Below the pieces are notes generated by a model. That model did no database searches. It saw nothing but the letters and a program-made list of their open reading frames with translations, and was not told the origin of the DNA. This document shows, one piece after another, positions 1 to 6,673 of a DNA stretch of 8,096 bases (the first letter of the stretch is position 1; each line of letters begins with the position of its first letter). Position numbers and translations under genes: made by a program. Source of the DNA: an uncultured Lachnospiraceae bacterium (GTDB lineage Bacteria; Bacillota; Clostridia; Lachnospirales; Lachnospiraceae); contig CALGGH010000089.1 in NCBI GenBank assembly GCA_937916415.1, positions 1 through 8,096 of the forward strand. Direction: 5' to 3'.

Positions 1-100
1 GCATGAACTATTGGCTTTGGACTGCCGGGAAGGGCATGAACTATTGGCTTTGGACTGCCGGGAACGCCATGAACTATGCCGGGAACGCCATGAACTATGG
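1..100. repeat. short tandem repeat, units of 33, 33 and 21 bp
   Basis: The ten-base core catgaactat occurs four times, starting at 2, 35, 68 and 89, so the spacings are 33, 33 and 21. The first two units are almost identical, differing only near their ends (gggaagg versus gggaacg). The third unit lacks an internal 12-base piece and the fourth runs into unique sequence. All spacings are multiples of three, so indels keep any frame that crosses the array. That fits a coding repeat but does not prove one. The array begins at the first base of the window, so its true length is unknown. Confidence 0.9.
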
Positions 101-134
101 ACTTGACTATGTTTATGGGATAATTTACAATTAA
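3..134 (+). CDS. possible C-terminal tail of a Tyr/Asn/Gly/Trp-rich repeat protein (5' partial)
   Basis: One plus-strand frame is open from the window start through the tandem repeat to a TAA at 132-134. It gives repeats MNYWLWTAGKG, MNYWLWTAGNA and MNYAGNA, then a tail that starts MNYGLDY and ends GIIYN. The family is not recognised. In favour, the repeat periods (33, 33, 21) preserve this frame and it continues about 30 bases past the repeat. Against, because the periods are multiples of three, another plus frame (reading HELLALDCRE, stopping at 104-106) and two minus frames are also open through the array. The fragment is only 43 codons, and its end overlaps the best promoter for yicC. The true start, if any, lies outside the window. 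It could equally be a non-coding intergenic repeat. Confidence 0.25.
   Translation: MNYWLWTAGKGMNYWLWTAGNAMNYAGNAMNYGLDYVYGIIYN
103..131 (+). promoter_or_regulatory. sigma70/SigA-type promoter for the yicC operon
   Basis: TTGACT at 103-108 (one mismatch to TTGACA) is followed by a 17-base spacer and TACAAT at 126-131 (one mismatch to TATAAT). Transcription would start near 138, about 36 bases before the yicC ATG at 174. This is the only strong vegetative promoter I see ahead of the six-gene run. The gaps between genes downstream are short, so it probably drives the whole operon. It overlaps the last codons of the possible upstream reading frame. Confidence 0.65.
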
Positions 135-173
135 TGAGTTACGTTTTTGCTTATATGGGGTTACGAATCAATA

Positions 174-1052
174 ATGGTAAAGAGTATGACCGGCTTTGGC
201 CGGTATGAACTGACGGCGGACGACAAAAAGATATGCGTGGAGCTGAAGTCCGTCAATCACCGGTATCTGGACTTAAGCGTCAAGATTCCCAAGAACCTGG
301 CGCAGTTTGAGTCCGCGATCAGGACCGAGCTTAAGAAGTACGTTGAGCGCGGCAAGGTGGATGCATACGTCACCTGGGAGGATCATTCGGATACCGCCGG
401 ACTCGTGAGATATGACCATGACCTGGCTGCGGAATACCTCAAGGCCATGAAACAGATCGCCGAGGATTTCGGACTGGATGACGACGTGCGCGTATCCACC
501 CTGTCCAGGTGCCCGGACGTGATCACGATGGGAGAGGCGGAGCTGGACGAGGAAGAGGTCTGGCACCTGCTTAGGGAAACCGTGGACAAGGCCGCCGAGG
601 CCTTCGTGGAGACGAGGGTCAAGGAGGGTGCGAACCTTCAGTCAGACTTAGAGGCCAAGCTTACGGGCATGTTGTCGAACGTCGACTTCATCACCGAGAG
701 AAGCCCGGTCATCGTGGCAGAATACAAAAAGGGCCTGGAGGCCAAGGTCAGGGATCTGCTGGGGGATGCTGCGATCGAGGAATCCCGCATACTCATGGAA
801 GTGACGCTGTATGCCGACAAGATATGCGTTGATGAGGAACTCGTCAGGCTGCGCAGCCACATAGAGGCGGTCCGGGAGACTCTTCGAGCCGGCGGAGCGG
901 TAGGACGCAAGCTGGACTTCATCGCGCAGGAGATGAACCGCGAGGCCAACACGATCCTGTCCAAGACCAATGACCTGGCCGTTTCGGATCATGCCATAGA
1001 GCTTAAGACGGACATAGAGAAGGTCCGTGAGCAGATACAGAACCTGGAATAA
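174..1052 (+). CDS. yicC: YicC/YloC family endoribonuclease
   Basis: The 292-residue product matches the usual length of the YicC/YloC family. It opens with the family signature MVKSMTGFG and carries SVNHRYLD at residues 26-33 in the N-terminal YicC-like domain. The C-terminal DUF1732-type domain is shown by YADK followed by EELVRLRSHI, then GRKLDFIAQEMNREANT and the ending REQIQNLE. Family members are endoribonucleases; E. coli YicC is linked to turnover of the small RNA RyhB. The ATG at 174 is preferred over an in-frame TTG at 147 because family proteins begin M-x-x-S-M-T-G-F-G. No strong Shine-Dalgarno is visible; the nearest purine run, gggg at 157-160, is rather far. It leads the operon and ends 21 bases before gmk. 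In many Clostridia a small remA-type gene sits between yicC and gmk; it is absent here. Confidence 0.95.
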   Translation: MVKSMTGFGRYELTADDKKICVELKSVNHRYLDLSVKIPKNLAQFESAIRTELKKYVERGKVDAYVTWEDHSDTAGLVRYDHDLAAEYLKAMKQIAEDFGLDDDVRVSTLSRCPDVITMGEAELDEEEVWHLLRETVDKAAEAFVETRVKEGANLQSDLEAKLTGMLSNVDFITERSPVIVAEYKKGLEAKVRDLLGDAAIEESRILMEVTLYADKICVDEELVRLRSHIEAVRETLRAGGAVGRKLDFIAQEMNREANTILSKTNDLAVSDHAIELKTDIEKVREQIQNLE

Positions 1053-1073
1053 GCAACACGCTGTGAGGTGCAT

Positions 1074-1697
1074 ATGGCAGAAAAAGGCGTTTTGATCGTG
1101 GTTTCCGGCTTTTCCGGAGCCGGCAAGGGAACCATAGTAAAACGCATAATTGATGAGAATCCCAATTATGCGCTGTCAATTTCGATGACGACCCGCGAAC
1201 CCAGGGAAGGAGAGGTGGAAGGCAAATCCTATTTCTTCGTGACCAAGGACAGGTTCGAGGAGGCGATCAGCAACGGTGAGCTGGTGGAATATGCCAACTA
1301 CGTCGGCAATTATTACGGCACTCCGCGCACGTACGTGGAGGAGATGATAGCGAACGGCCGCGACGTGATCCTGGAGATCGAGATGCAGGGAGCCATACAG
1401 GTCAAGACCAGGTTTCCCGATGCCGTGCTCGTGTTTGTCACGCCGCCTGACGCGGAGGAGCTCAAGCGCAGGCTGATGTCCCGCGGCACGGAGGATGAGG
1501 CCACCGTGAACAAGAGAATGCGCAGGGCCTACGAAGAATCCGCGTTTGTGGACAGATACGATTATCTGCTGGTCAATGATGACCTGGACAAGTGCGTGGA
1601 AGAATTACACATGCTTATCGAAGCATCCCATCATGCTCCTGACTGCAGCATGGGACTGCTCAAAAAGATAAATGAACAATTACAGATTTATGCATGA
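1074..1697 (+). CDS. gmk: guanylate kinase
   Basis: Guanylate kinase converts GMP and ATP to GDP and ADP in the cytoplasm, an essential step in GTP supply. The product has 207 residues, normal for the bacterial enzyme. The Walker A P-loop is GFSGAGKGT at residues 12-20. The GMP-binding segment runs from about residue 37 to 55 and includes TTREPREGE and the conserved Tyr before FF. A lid-region helix contains RGTEDEATVNKRM, followed by YDYLLVND near the C-terminus, as in E. coli Gmk. The ATG at 1074 is chosen because GAGGTG at 1065-1070 is a suitably spaced Shine-Dalgarno. The in-frame GTG at 1068 lies inside that site and is unlikely to be the start. It sits between yicC and rpoZ, a very common arrangement in Firmicutes. 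Confidence 0.97.
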   Translation: MAEKGVLIVVSGFSGAGKGTIVKRIIDENPNYALSISMTTREPREGEVEGKSYFFVTKDRFEEAISNGELVEYANYVGNYYGTPRTYVEEMIANGRDVILEIEMQGAIQVKTRFPDAVLVFVTPPDAEELKRRLMSRGTEDEATVNKRMRRAYEESAFVDRYDYLLVNDDLDKCVEELHMLIEASHHAPDCSMGLLKKINEQLQIYA

Positions 1698-1728
1698 CAA
1701 GATCTTGATAAGATGAGGAGGAATCATA

Positions 1729-1962
1729 ATGCTGCATCCGTCGTATTCAGACCTGATGAAGGTCGTAAACAGTGAAGTCGAACCCGGTGAGGAGCCCGTG
1801 GTTACGAGCAGGTATTCGATAGTCATGGCCACGTCCAAGAGGGCCAGGCAGATCAACAACGGCGATGAGCCATTCGTTGACGCCGAAGGCAAAAAGGCAT
1901 TGAGCGTGGCAGTTGAGGAACTTAACGAAGGCAAGATCAAGATATTGAACGACGAAGACTGA
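1729..1962 (+). CDS. rpoZ: DNA-directed RNA polymerase omega subunit
   Basis: Omega is the small RNA polymerase subunit that helps fold and hold beta-prime. The 77-residue product begins MLHPSYSDLMK and carries the omega core motif SRYSIVMATSKRARQI at about residues 27-42, followed by KALSVAVEELNEGKI. This pattern and length are typical of clostridial omega. The start is well supported by GAGGAGG at 1715-1721, seven bases before the ATG. The gene follows gmk by 31 bases, the usual gmk-rpoZ pairing. A hairpin lies immediately downstream before rimO. Confidence 0.95.
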   Translation: MLHPSYSDLMKVVNSEVEPGEEPVVTSRYSIVMATSKRARQINNGDEPFVDAEGKKALSVAVEELNEGKIKILNDED

Positions 1963-1970
1963 TCAAACTC

Positions 1971-1998
1971 AACCTGGGATGTTTAGGCATCCCGGGTT
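1971..1998 (+). terminator. hairpin between rpoZ and rimO, possible attenuator or weak terminator
   Basis: An 11-base arm aacctgggatg (1971-1981) pairs with catcccgggtt (1988-1998) around a six-base loop, with one G-T wobble. The stem is GC-rich in the middle and is followed by tgttgcatt, which has some T but no real T-run. It is therefore a poor intrinsic terminator and may act as partial attenuation, an RNA-stability element, or a structure controlling rimO translation. The rimO ATG begins only nine bases after the stem. The pairing is directly visible; its role is inference. Confidence 0.5.
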
Positions 1999-2007
1999 TG
2001 TTGCATT

Positions 2008-3339
2008 ATGGAAGCAAAAGTTTATTTCATCTCGCTTGGCTGCGACAAGAACTACAGCGATTCCGAAATGATGATCGGAGAACTGTCCGCCGGAGGCTTT
2101 GCTTTTACCAACGAAGAGAGCGAGGCGGACGTCATCGTGATCAACACGTGCTGTTTCGTCGGTGATGCCAAGGAGGAAAGCGTCAATACCATACTGGAGG
2201 CCGCGGAATACAAGAACTCCGGGTCGGCCAGGTGCCTGGTGGTGACCGGCTGCCTGGCGGAAAGGTACCGTGACGAGGTGCTGAAGGAGATCCCCGAGGT
2301 CGATGCCGTGATAGGCACCGCGTCCATCGGTGAGATAGTCAGATGCGTGAGCAGGGCATTGGACGGACGCCCCGAAAACTGCTTTGGAGCGCTTGACTCA
2401 GAACCCTTTTCATCAGACAAAAGGATCAACTCCTCGGGACTGCACTATGCCTACGTCAAGATCGCCGAGGGCTGTAACAAGAGATGCACCTATTGCATCA
2501 TACCCAGCCTGCGCGGTCCCTACAGGTCCATTCCCATGGAAAAGCTGATCGAACAGTCGCGAAGGCTGGTCAGTGAGGGCGTGAGTGAACTGATACTGGT
2601 GGCACAGGAGACCACGATATACGGCAGCGACCTGTATGGCTGCAAGAGCCTTCCCGAGCTCCTTCGCAGGCTATCGGAGATAGACGGGGTACGCTGGATC
2701 AGGATAATGTACTGCTACCCAGAGGAGATCGATGATGACCTGATCGAGGCCGTGGCCACGCTGCCGAAGGTATGTCATTACCTGGACGTGCCGATACAGC
2801 ATGCGTCAGACAGGATTTTGTCCCGCATGGGAAGACGCACGTCCGAGGAGGATCTGCGTGAGGTGATATCCAGGATACGCGCGCGCATTCCCGACGTAGC
2901 GATCAGGACCACCCTGATCAGCGGCTTTCCCGGGGAGACGCAGGAGGATCATGAGGAGACGTACAGGTTCGTCAACGAGATGGAATTTGACCGGCTTGGA
3001 GTCTTTGCTTATTCCCGTGAGGAGGACACGCCCGCGGCCGTGTTTGAAGATCAGGTGGACGAGGAGACTGCCCGGGCGAGACGCGATGAACTGATGGAGC
3101 TGCAGCAGGCCGTCGTTGCGGACGTTTCCGAGACGCTGCCCGGCCGGGTGATGGAGGCCGTCATAGAGGGCAGCATGCCCGAAGAGGACGTGTACGTGGC
3201 GAGGACCTATCGTGACGCACCGGACGTTGACGGATACGTCTTCGTGCCGATTGACCGTGACAGGATGAGCGGAGATTACGTAAGCGTGCGCATCACGGGC
3301 GTACGGGGATATGACTTAATGGGGGAGATAGTAGAATGA
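2008..3339 (+). CDS. rimO: ribosomal protein uS12 methylthiotransferase RimO
   Basis: RimO is a radical-SAM enzyme with two iron-sulfur clusters that adds a methylthio group to the conserved Asp of ribosomal protein S12. The 443-residue length is normal. The N-terminal MTTase domain has the three cluster cysteines at C12 (SLGCDKN), C48 (NTCCF) and C82 (TGCLAER). The radical-SAM cluster is C156-x3-C160-x2-C163 (EGCNKRCTYC). The C-terminal region from about residue 375 fits a TRAM RNA/protein-binding domain. The SLGCDKN start and IIPSLRGPYRS segment favour RimO over the tRNA enzyme MiaB. No Shine-Dalgarno precedes the ATG at 2008, where a hairpin arm occupies the upstream sequence; the start is chosen from family alignment. 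The stop overlaps the pgsA start as ATGA, suggesting translational coupling. Confidence 0.94.
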   Translation: MEAKVYFISLGCDKNYSDSEMMIGELSAGGFAFTNEESEADVIVINTCCFVGDAKEESVNTILEAAEYKNSGSARCLVVTGCLAERYRDEVLKEIPEVDAVIGTASIGEIVRCVSRALDGRPENCFGALDSEPFSSDKRINSSGLHYAYVKIAEGCNKRCTYCIIPSLRGPYRSIPMEKLIEQSRRLVSEGVSELILVAQETTIYGSDLYGCKSLPELLRRLSEIDGVRWIRIMYCYPEEIDDDLIEAVATLPKVCHYLDVPIQHASDRILSRMGRRTSEEDLREVISRIRARIPDVAIRTTLISGFPGETQEDHEETYRFVNEMEFDRLGVFAYSREEDTPAAVFEDQVDEETARARRDELMELQQAVVADVSETLPGRVMEAVIEGSMPEEDVYVARTYRDAPDVDGYVFVPIDRDRMSGDYVSVRITGVRGYDLMGEIVE

Positions 3340-3869
3340 ATTTGCCTAACAAATTAACAGTTTTGAGAGTATTGCTGATACCCGTGTTCCTGGTTTTCCT
3401 GATGCTGGACTTTGCACCGTATGGCAAATGGATAGCCCTTGGAATATTTATATTGGCGTCGCTGACTGACCTGGCTGACGGCAAGATCGCCAGGAAGTAC
3501 AACCTGGTCACCAATTTTGGCAAGTTCATGGATCCCCTGGCCGACAAGCTGCTGACGTGCTCGGCGATGATCGCGCTCATCGAACTGGAGCGCATACCCG
3601 CCTGGATAGTCATCGTGATCATAGCCAGGGAGTTCGTGATCAGCGGCTTCAGGCTCGTGGCCTCGGACAATGGTGTCGTGATAGCGGCCAGCTACTGGGG
3701 CAAGTTCAAGACCACCTTCCAGATGATCATGGTGATACTCATGATAGCAGACATACCGCAGCTGCAGCTACTGACGACCATCGTCACGTACGTCGCGCTG
3801 ATCCTCACCATAGTCAGCCTGATCGATTATCTGGTCAAGAACTGGGGCGTCATGGGCAAGGACATGTGA
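3336..3869 (+). CDS. pgsA: CDP-diacylglycerol--glycerol-3-phosphate 3-phosphatidyltransferase
   Basis: PgsA is an integral membrane enzyme that transfers a phosphatidyl group from CDP-diacylglycerol to glycerol-3-phosphate, the committed step to phosphatidylglycerol. The 177-residue protein starts MNLPNKLTVLRVLLIPVF, typical of the family. It carries the complete CDP-alcohol phosphotransferase motif: D45, D48, G49, A52, R53, G62, D66 and D70. Several hydrophobic membrane segments are visible, for example residues 12-24, 32-43, about 85-100 and 125-165. The ATG overlaps the rimO stop by four bases, and GGGGGAG at 3321-3327 lies eight bases upstream as a ribosome site. Related CDP-alcohol phosphotransferases share the motif, but the rimO-pgsA-cinA context supports PgsA. 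Confidence 0.93.
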   Translation: MNLPNKLTVLRVLLIPVFLVFLMLDFAPYGKWIALGIFILASLTDLADGKIARKYNLVTNFGKFMDPLADKLLTCSAMIALIELERIPAWIVIVIIAREFVISGFRLVASDNGVVIAASYWGKFKTTFQMIMVILMIADIPQLQLLTTIVTYVALILTIVSLIDYLVKNWGVMGKDM

Positions 3870-3903
3870 GATGACGTAAACCGGTTGAAGAAAAGGAGAA
3901 GAA

Positions 3904-5082
3904 ATGATAGCTGAGATCATATCCGTGGGTGCCGAGATACTGATGGGCAACGTCATAAACACGAACGCGGCTTTTCTGTCGGAGGAATGCGTAAGCCTCG
4001 GCCTGTCGTGCTACAACCAGCAGGTCGTCGGGGACAATGCCGCACGGTTAAGGAGCGCCTTTGAACTGGCTCTTTCGCGTGCCGACGTCGTCCTGGTCAG
4101 CGGAGGCCTGGGACCTACCGAGGATGACCTGACCAAGGAAACCGCTGCCGAGCTGTTCGGAGTCCCTCTTGAGGAGCATACGGAATCCAAAAAGATCCTT
4201 GAATCGTATTTTAAGGCAAAGAACCTGCCCATGGCTCAGAGCAATTACAAGCAGATCATGATGCCCAGGGGAGCGCAGGTGATACCCAATCCAAACGGCA
4301 CCGCGCCCGGCGTCATACTGACTCGCGATGACAAGCACCTGATCCTCATGCCCGGGCCGCCCGGCGAGATGAAGCCCATGTTCAAGGACAGCGTGAAACC
4401 GTATCTCGCAGGACTATCGGGCGGCACGATATATTCGATCACGGTGAAGGAGACCGGCATAGGCGAGAGCCGGGCCGAGGAGATGATACTGGACCTCATA
4501 GACGCTCAGACCAATCCGACGATCGCGACTTACGCAAAAACCGGAGAGGTTCATTTCAGGGTGTCCGCCTACGGAAGCAACGCCAAGGAGGCCAAGGCGA
4601 TAGCCAAGCCCGTGGCTAAGGAGATAGTCAGGAGGTTCAAGCCTTACGTGTATGCCACGGATGAGGACGTCACGCTCGAACAGTCAATAGTGATTCAGCT
4701 GGCCAAAAAGAAGATGACGCTGACCTGCGCCGAGTCATGCACCGGAGGACTGCTCTCCGGCAGGATCATATCCGTGCCGGGCGTGTCTGAGGTCTACAAG
4801 AGCGGGTTTGTCACCTATGCGAACAAGGCCAAGAGAAAGCTGCTTGGCGTAAGAAAAAAAACGTTAAGGCAATATGGCGCGGTAAGCCGCGAATGCGCGT
4901 ACGAGATGGCGTTCGGAGCGGCCAGGGCGGCCGAGGCTGACGTGGCCCTGTCGGTGACCGGCATTGCAGGGCCGGACGGAGGCACCGAGGAGAAACCGGT
5001 GGGAACGGTTTTCATCGGATGCGTCGTAAAGGGCGAGGCCGTGGTCAAGGAATATCATTTCACCGGAAACAGGGAACGCATC
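3904..5082 (+). CDS. cinA: CinA family protein (competence/damage-inducible; NMN amidase), 3' truncated by the join to mutL
   Basis: CinA-family proteins combine a molybdopterin-binding-like/COG1058 domain with a PncC-type nicotinamide-nucleotide amidase domain and are tied to NMN recycling and nucleotide-damage clean-up. The N-terminal domain is shown by VSGGLGPTEDDLTKE around residues 65-79 and PGPPGEM at 150-156. The amidase domain has AESCTGG at 276-282, with S278 the likely nucleophile, and GIAGPDGG at 353-360. AAGGAG at 3893-3898 is a good ribosome site five bases before the ATG. The protein is normal through HFTGNRERI (residues 385-393). There a CinA would continue with a final helix of roughly 20 residues, but the frame instead runs into MutL. 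The coordinate 5082 is the last codon compatible with CinA, not a stop. In Lachnospiraceae recA commonly follows; it is absent here. Confidence 0.92.
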
Positions 5083-5085
5083 GCA
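5071..5085. other. chimeric junction between a Firmicutes cinA and a Bacteroidetes mutL
   Basis: Codons 390-393 read Arg-Glu-Arg-Ile. CinA proteins typically have a G-N-R-E-x-I stretch here, and Bacteroidetes MutL typically has an E-R-I-A-L stretch at the corresponding point. The two genes therefore appear to meet at a short shared sequence (around gaacgcatc, 5074-5082), leaving the frame open by chance. Upstream genes, ribosome sites and promoter are Firmicutes-like. Downstream genes and promoters are Bacteroidetes-like. An assembly or amplification chimera is the simplest reading; the exact breakpoint cannot be fixed within the shared bases. Confidence 0.85.
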
Positions 5086-6405
5086 TTGGTCTATCCTGAC
5101 ATTAAGTTCACCTTGACACATAACGACACACCTGTGTTCAAACTGTCGAAGAGCAATCTGAAACAAAGAATTGCGGATATGTTCAGCGATAAGATTACAG
5201 CTCAGCTCATCCCTTTGGAGTCGGAGACGCCGCTTGTCAATATCATAGGTTATCTGGGTAAGCCGGAGACGGCCAAACGAAAAGGGGCAAAGCAGTTCTT
5301 CTTCGTCAACGGCCGTTTCATGAAGCACCAGTATTTTCATGCGGCAGTGGAGCGTGCGTTCGACAGTATCATACCACCGGGAGAACATGTCAATTATTTT
5401 ATCTATCTACAGGTGAACCCCCAGGATATCGACGTGAACGTGCATCCCACAAAGACGGAGATAAAATTTGAGAATGAACAATTGTTGTGGCAAGTGCTGA
5501 ACGCTGTCGTCAGGGAGTCCATCGGACGTTACAACGAGATACCTACTATCGATTTCAACCGTAAGGACGACGACATCAACATCCCGGCAATGCCAACCGA
5601 CGGAAGGGTGGTGAGGATGACAACCTCGACCACTTCCTATAATCCTTTCAGGGACAATGGTGCGGCGGCTGCACGGCCCACTTACGACTGGGAACAGCTA
5701 TATCCGACTAAAACCGAGTCGTCGGGAGGGCAGCGACAGGAAATTATCGTAGAAGGAACACTGTCTAATCAGGTACCGCGCCAAACCAGCATCTGGGATG
5801 ACACGGAGTCTGGAAATGAGGATTCCGGAGCAACTTCGGATGTGACACCAAAAGACCTGTTTCAATACCGCGAACGCTATGTGGTGGCCCCTTATGAAGG
5901 TGGCATCATCGTGATTGACCAGCATCGGGCTCATGTGAAGGTGCTGTTTCAGGAATATATGGACCGGATTCAGCACCAGACGAATGTGACCCAAGGTTTG
6001 CTCTTCCCTGAGATTATCCAGCTTAACAAGCAAGAGGATGCAGTGCTGCAAAGTATAGATGAGGATGTCAGAGCCGTCGGATTTGATGTGTCCTCACTGG
6101 GTGGGGGCGCCTATTCACTCAATGGCGTCCCACCTGGCCTGGAGGGACAGGATTACGACCGCCTGCTCCACAACCTCATCTGGACGGCGATGGACAGCAA
6201 GGCTGCCGTAAAGCAGGGTGTGTCGGAAAGCATCGCTCTGGCGATGGCTCAGTCGGCTGCCGTCTGTTATGGTCAGAAACTGGGACAGGACGAGATGCGT
6301 CATCTGATCGACAGCCTTTTCTCACTGCCCAACCACTCACGCACACCCGACGGCAAACTGATTTATGGAGTCATCGACGACAATTTCATCGACCGACTGT
6401 TCTGA
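5083..6405 (+). CDS. mutL: DNA mismatch repair protein MutL, C-terminal two thirds (5' truncated)
   Basis: MutL links mismatch recognition by MutS to downstream repair. This segment encodes about 440 residues and begins in the second half of the N-terminal region, at ALVYPDIKFTLTHNDTPVF. KPETAKRKGAKQFFFVNGR and NPQDIDVNVHPTKTEIKFE are hallmark MutL sequences of the S5-like domain. A variable linker follows from about 5550 to 5840, and then the C-terminal dimerisation domain ending at a TGA. The GHKL ATPase domain (roughly 190 residues, including the DxGxG and GFRGEAL motifs) is missing because of the join to cinA. The C-terminal DQHRAHV (fused-frame residues 672-678) lacks the Glu of the DQHAxxE endonuclease motif, and no CPHGRP-like motif is present near the end. 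The wording resembles Prevotella/Bacteroides MutL. No start codon belongs to this fragment. Confidence 0.92.
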   Translation, partial: ALVYPDIKFTLTHNDTPVFKLSKSNLKQRIADMFSDKITAQLIPLESETPLVNIIGYLGKPETAKRKGAKQFFFVNGRFMKHQYFHAAVERAFDSIIPPGEHVNYFIYLQVNPQDIDVNVHPTKTEIKFENEQLLWQVLNAVVRESIGRYNEIPTIDFNRKDDDINIPAMPTDGRVVRMTTSTTSYNPFRDNGAAAARPTYDWEQLYPTKTESSGGQRQEIIVEGTLSNQVPRQTSIWDDTESGNEDSGATSDVTPKDLFQYRERYVVAPYEGGIIVIDQHRAHVKVLFQEYMDRIQHQTNVTQGLLFPEIIQLNKQEDAVLQSIDEDVRAVGFDVSSLGGGAYSLNGVPPGLEGQDYDRLLHNLIWTAMDSKAAVKQGVSESIALAMAQSAAVCYGQKLGQDEMRHLIDSLFSLPNHSRTPDGKLIYGVIDDNFIDRLF

Positions 6406-6514
6406 TTTCTTAAGAATAATTCATAAAAAAACATCAAAAAAATCTTTTTCAACGGAGAAAAAACGGGATTTCTGCCCAAAAGTGTTAAAAAAATGATATT
6501 TTTTTCGTTTTTTT

Positions 6515-6545
6515 TATGTGTAATCATTATTAAATGCTAACTTTG
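6515..6545 (+). promoter_or_regulatory. Bacteroidetes-type promoter for ompA
   Basis: TAACTTTG at 6538-6545 matches the Bacteroidetes -7 element TAnnTTTG and is followed by CA, as is common. Nineteen bases upstream, TATG at 6515-6518 sits where the -33 TTTG is expected and matches three of four bases. The flanking DNA is very AT-rich with long T and A runs. Transcription should begin around 6552, giving a leader of about 120 bases before ompA. Confidence 0.7.
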
Positions 6546-6673
6546 CAGAAATATTTGCACAAACCGTTGTTGCGGGAGTAAATAGTCATCGAATAAATTG
6601 AAATGTGTCAGAAAGGTAAAATAGGAAAGTAAAAGATATTAAATATTAATTGTTTTTATTCAAAAAAGTGTTT
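6546..6673 (+). other. long 5' leader of ompA
   Basis: The stretch between the -7 element and the ompA ATG at 6674 is AT-rich with a purine-rich central part (gaaaggtaaaataggaaag, 6612-6630) and no Shine-Dalgarno at a useful distance. Bacteroidetes genes often start without one, using A/T-rich unstructured leaders, and highly expressed outer-membrane protein genes often have long leaders. I see no riboswitch or strong hairpin. The upstream part of this gap, 6406-6514, holds only AT-rich sequence and a small palindrome ttcttaagaa at 6407-6416, with no convincing mutL terminator. Confidence 0.45.

Noticed and set aside
1..100. CRISPR array
   Set aside because: The units are contiguous tandem copies of 33 and 21 bases without unique spacers, and no cas genes are nearby.
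147..173. yicC starting at the TTG at 147
   Set aside because: It would add nine residues before the family's conserved start MVKSMTGFG and has no ribosome site; the ATG at 174 fits the family.
1068..1073. gmk starting at the GTG at 1068
   Set aside because: This GTG lies inside the GAGGTG Shine-Dalgarno that serves the ATG at 1074.
3557..3874. Plus-strand open frame of 105 codons inside pgsA
   Set aside because: It is a frame-shifted shadow of pgsA rich in His, Arg and Asp, with no family resemblance.
4864..5388. Minus-strand open frame of 174 codons
   Set aside because: It lies opposite the conserved CinA and MutL coding sequence, crosses the chimeric junction, and shows no recognisable motif or ribosome site.
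3904..6405. A genuine 833-residue CinA-MutL fusion protein representing a new NMN/repair system
   Set aside because: The fusion lacks the MutL ATPase domain and the CinA C-terminal helix, and the flanking genes, promoters and ribosome sites on each side point to different phyla. A chimera explains all of this more simply.
6445..6470. mutL terminator from the tttttc and gaaaaa runs
   Set aside because: The pairing is almost entirely A-T and is not followed by a T-run, so it is too weak to call.
6492..6528. Inverted repeat aatgat/atcatt upstream of ompA as an operator
   Set aside because: Six-base arms 25 bases apart in very AT-rich DNA are expected by chance.
6650..6673. ompA starting at the TTG at 6650
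   Set aside because: It would put eight extra residues before a standard MKKLIIALAFA signal peptide; the ATG at 6674 is the natural start.
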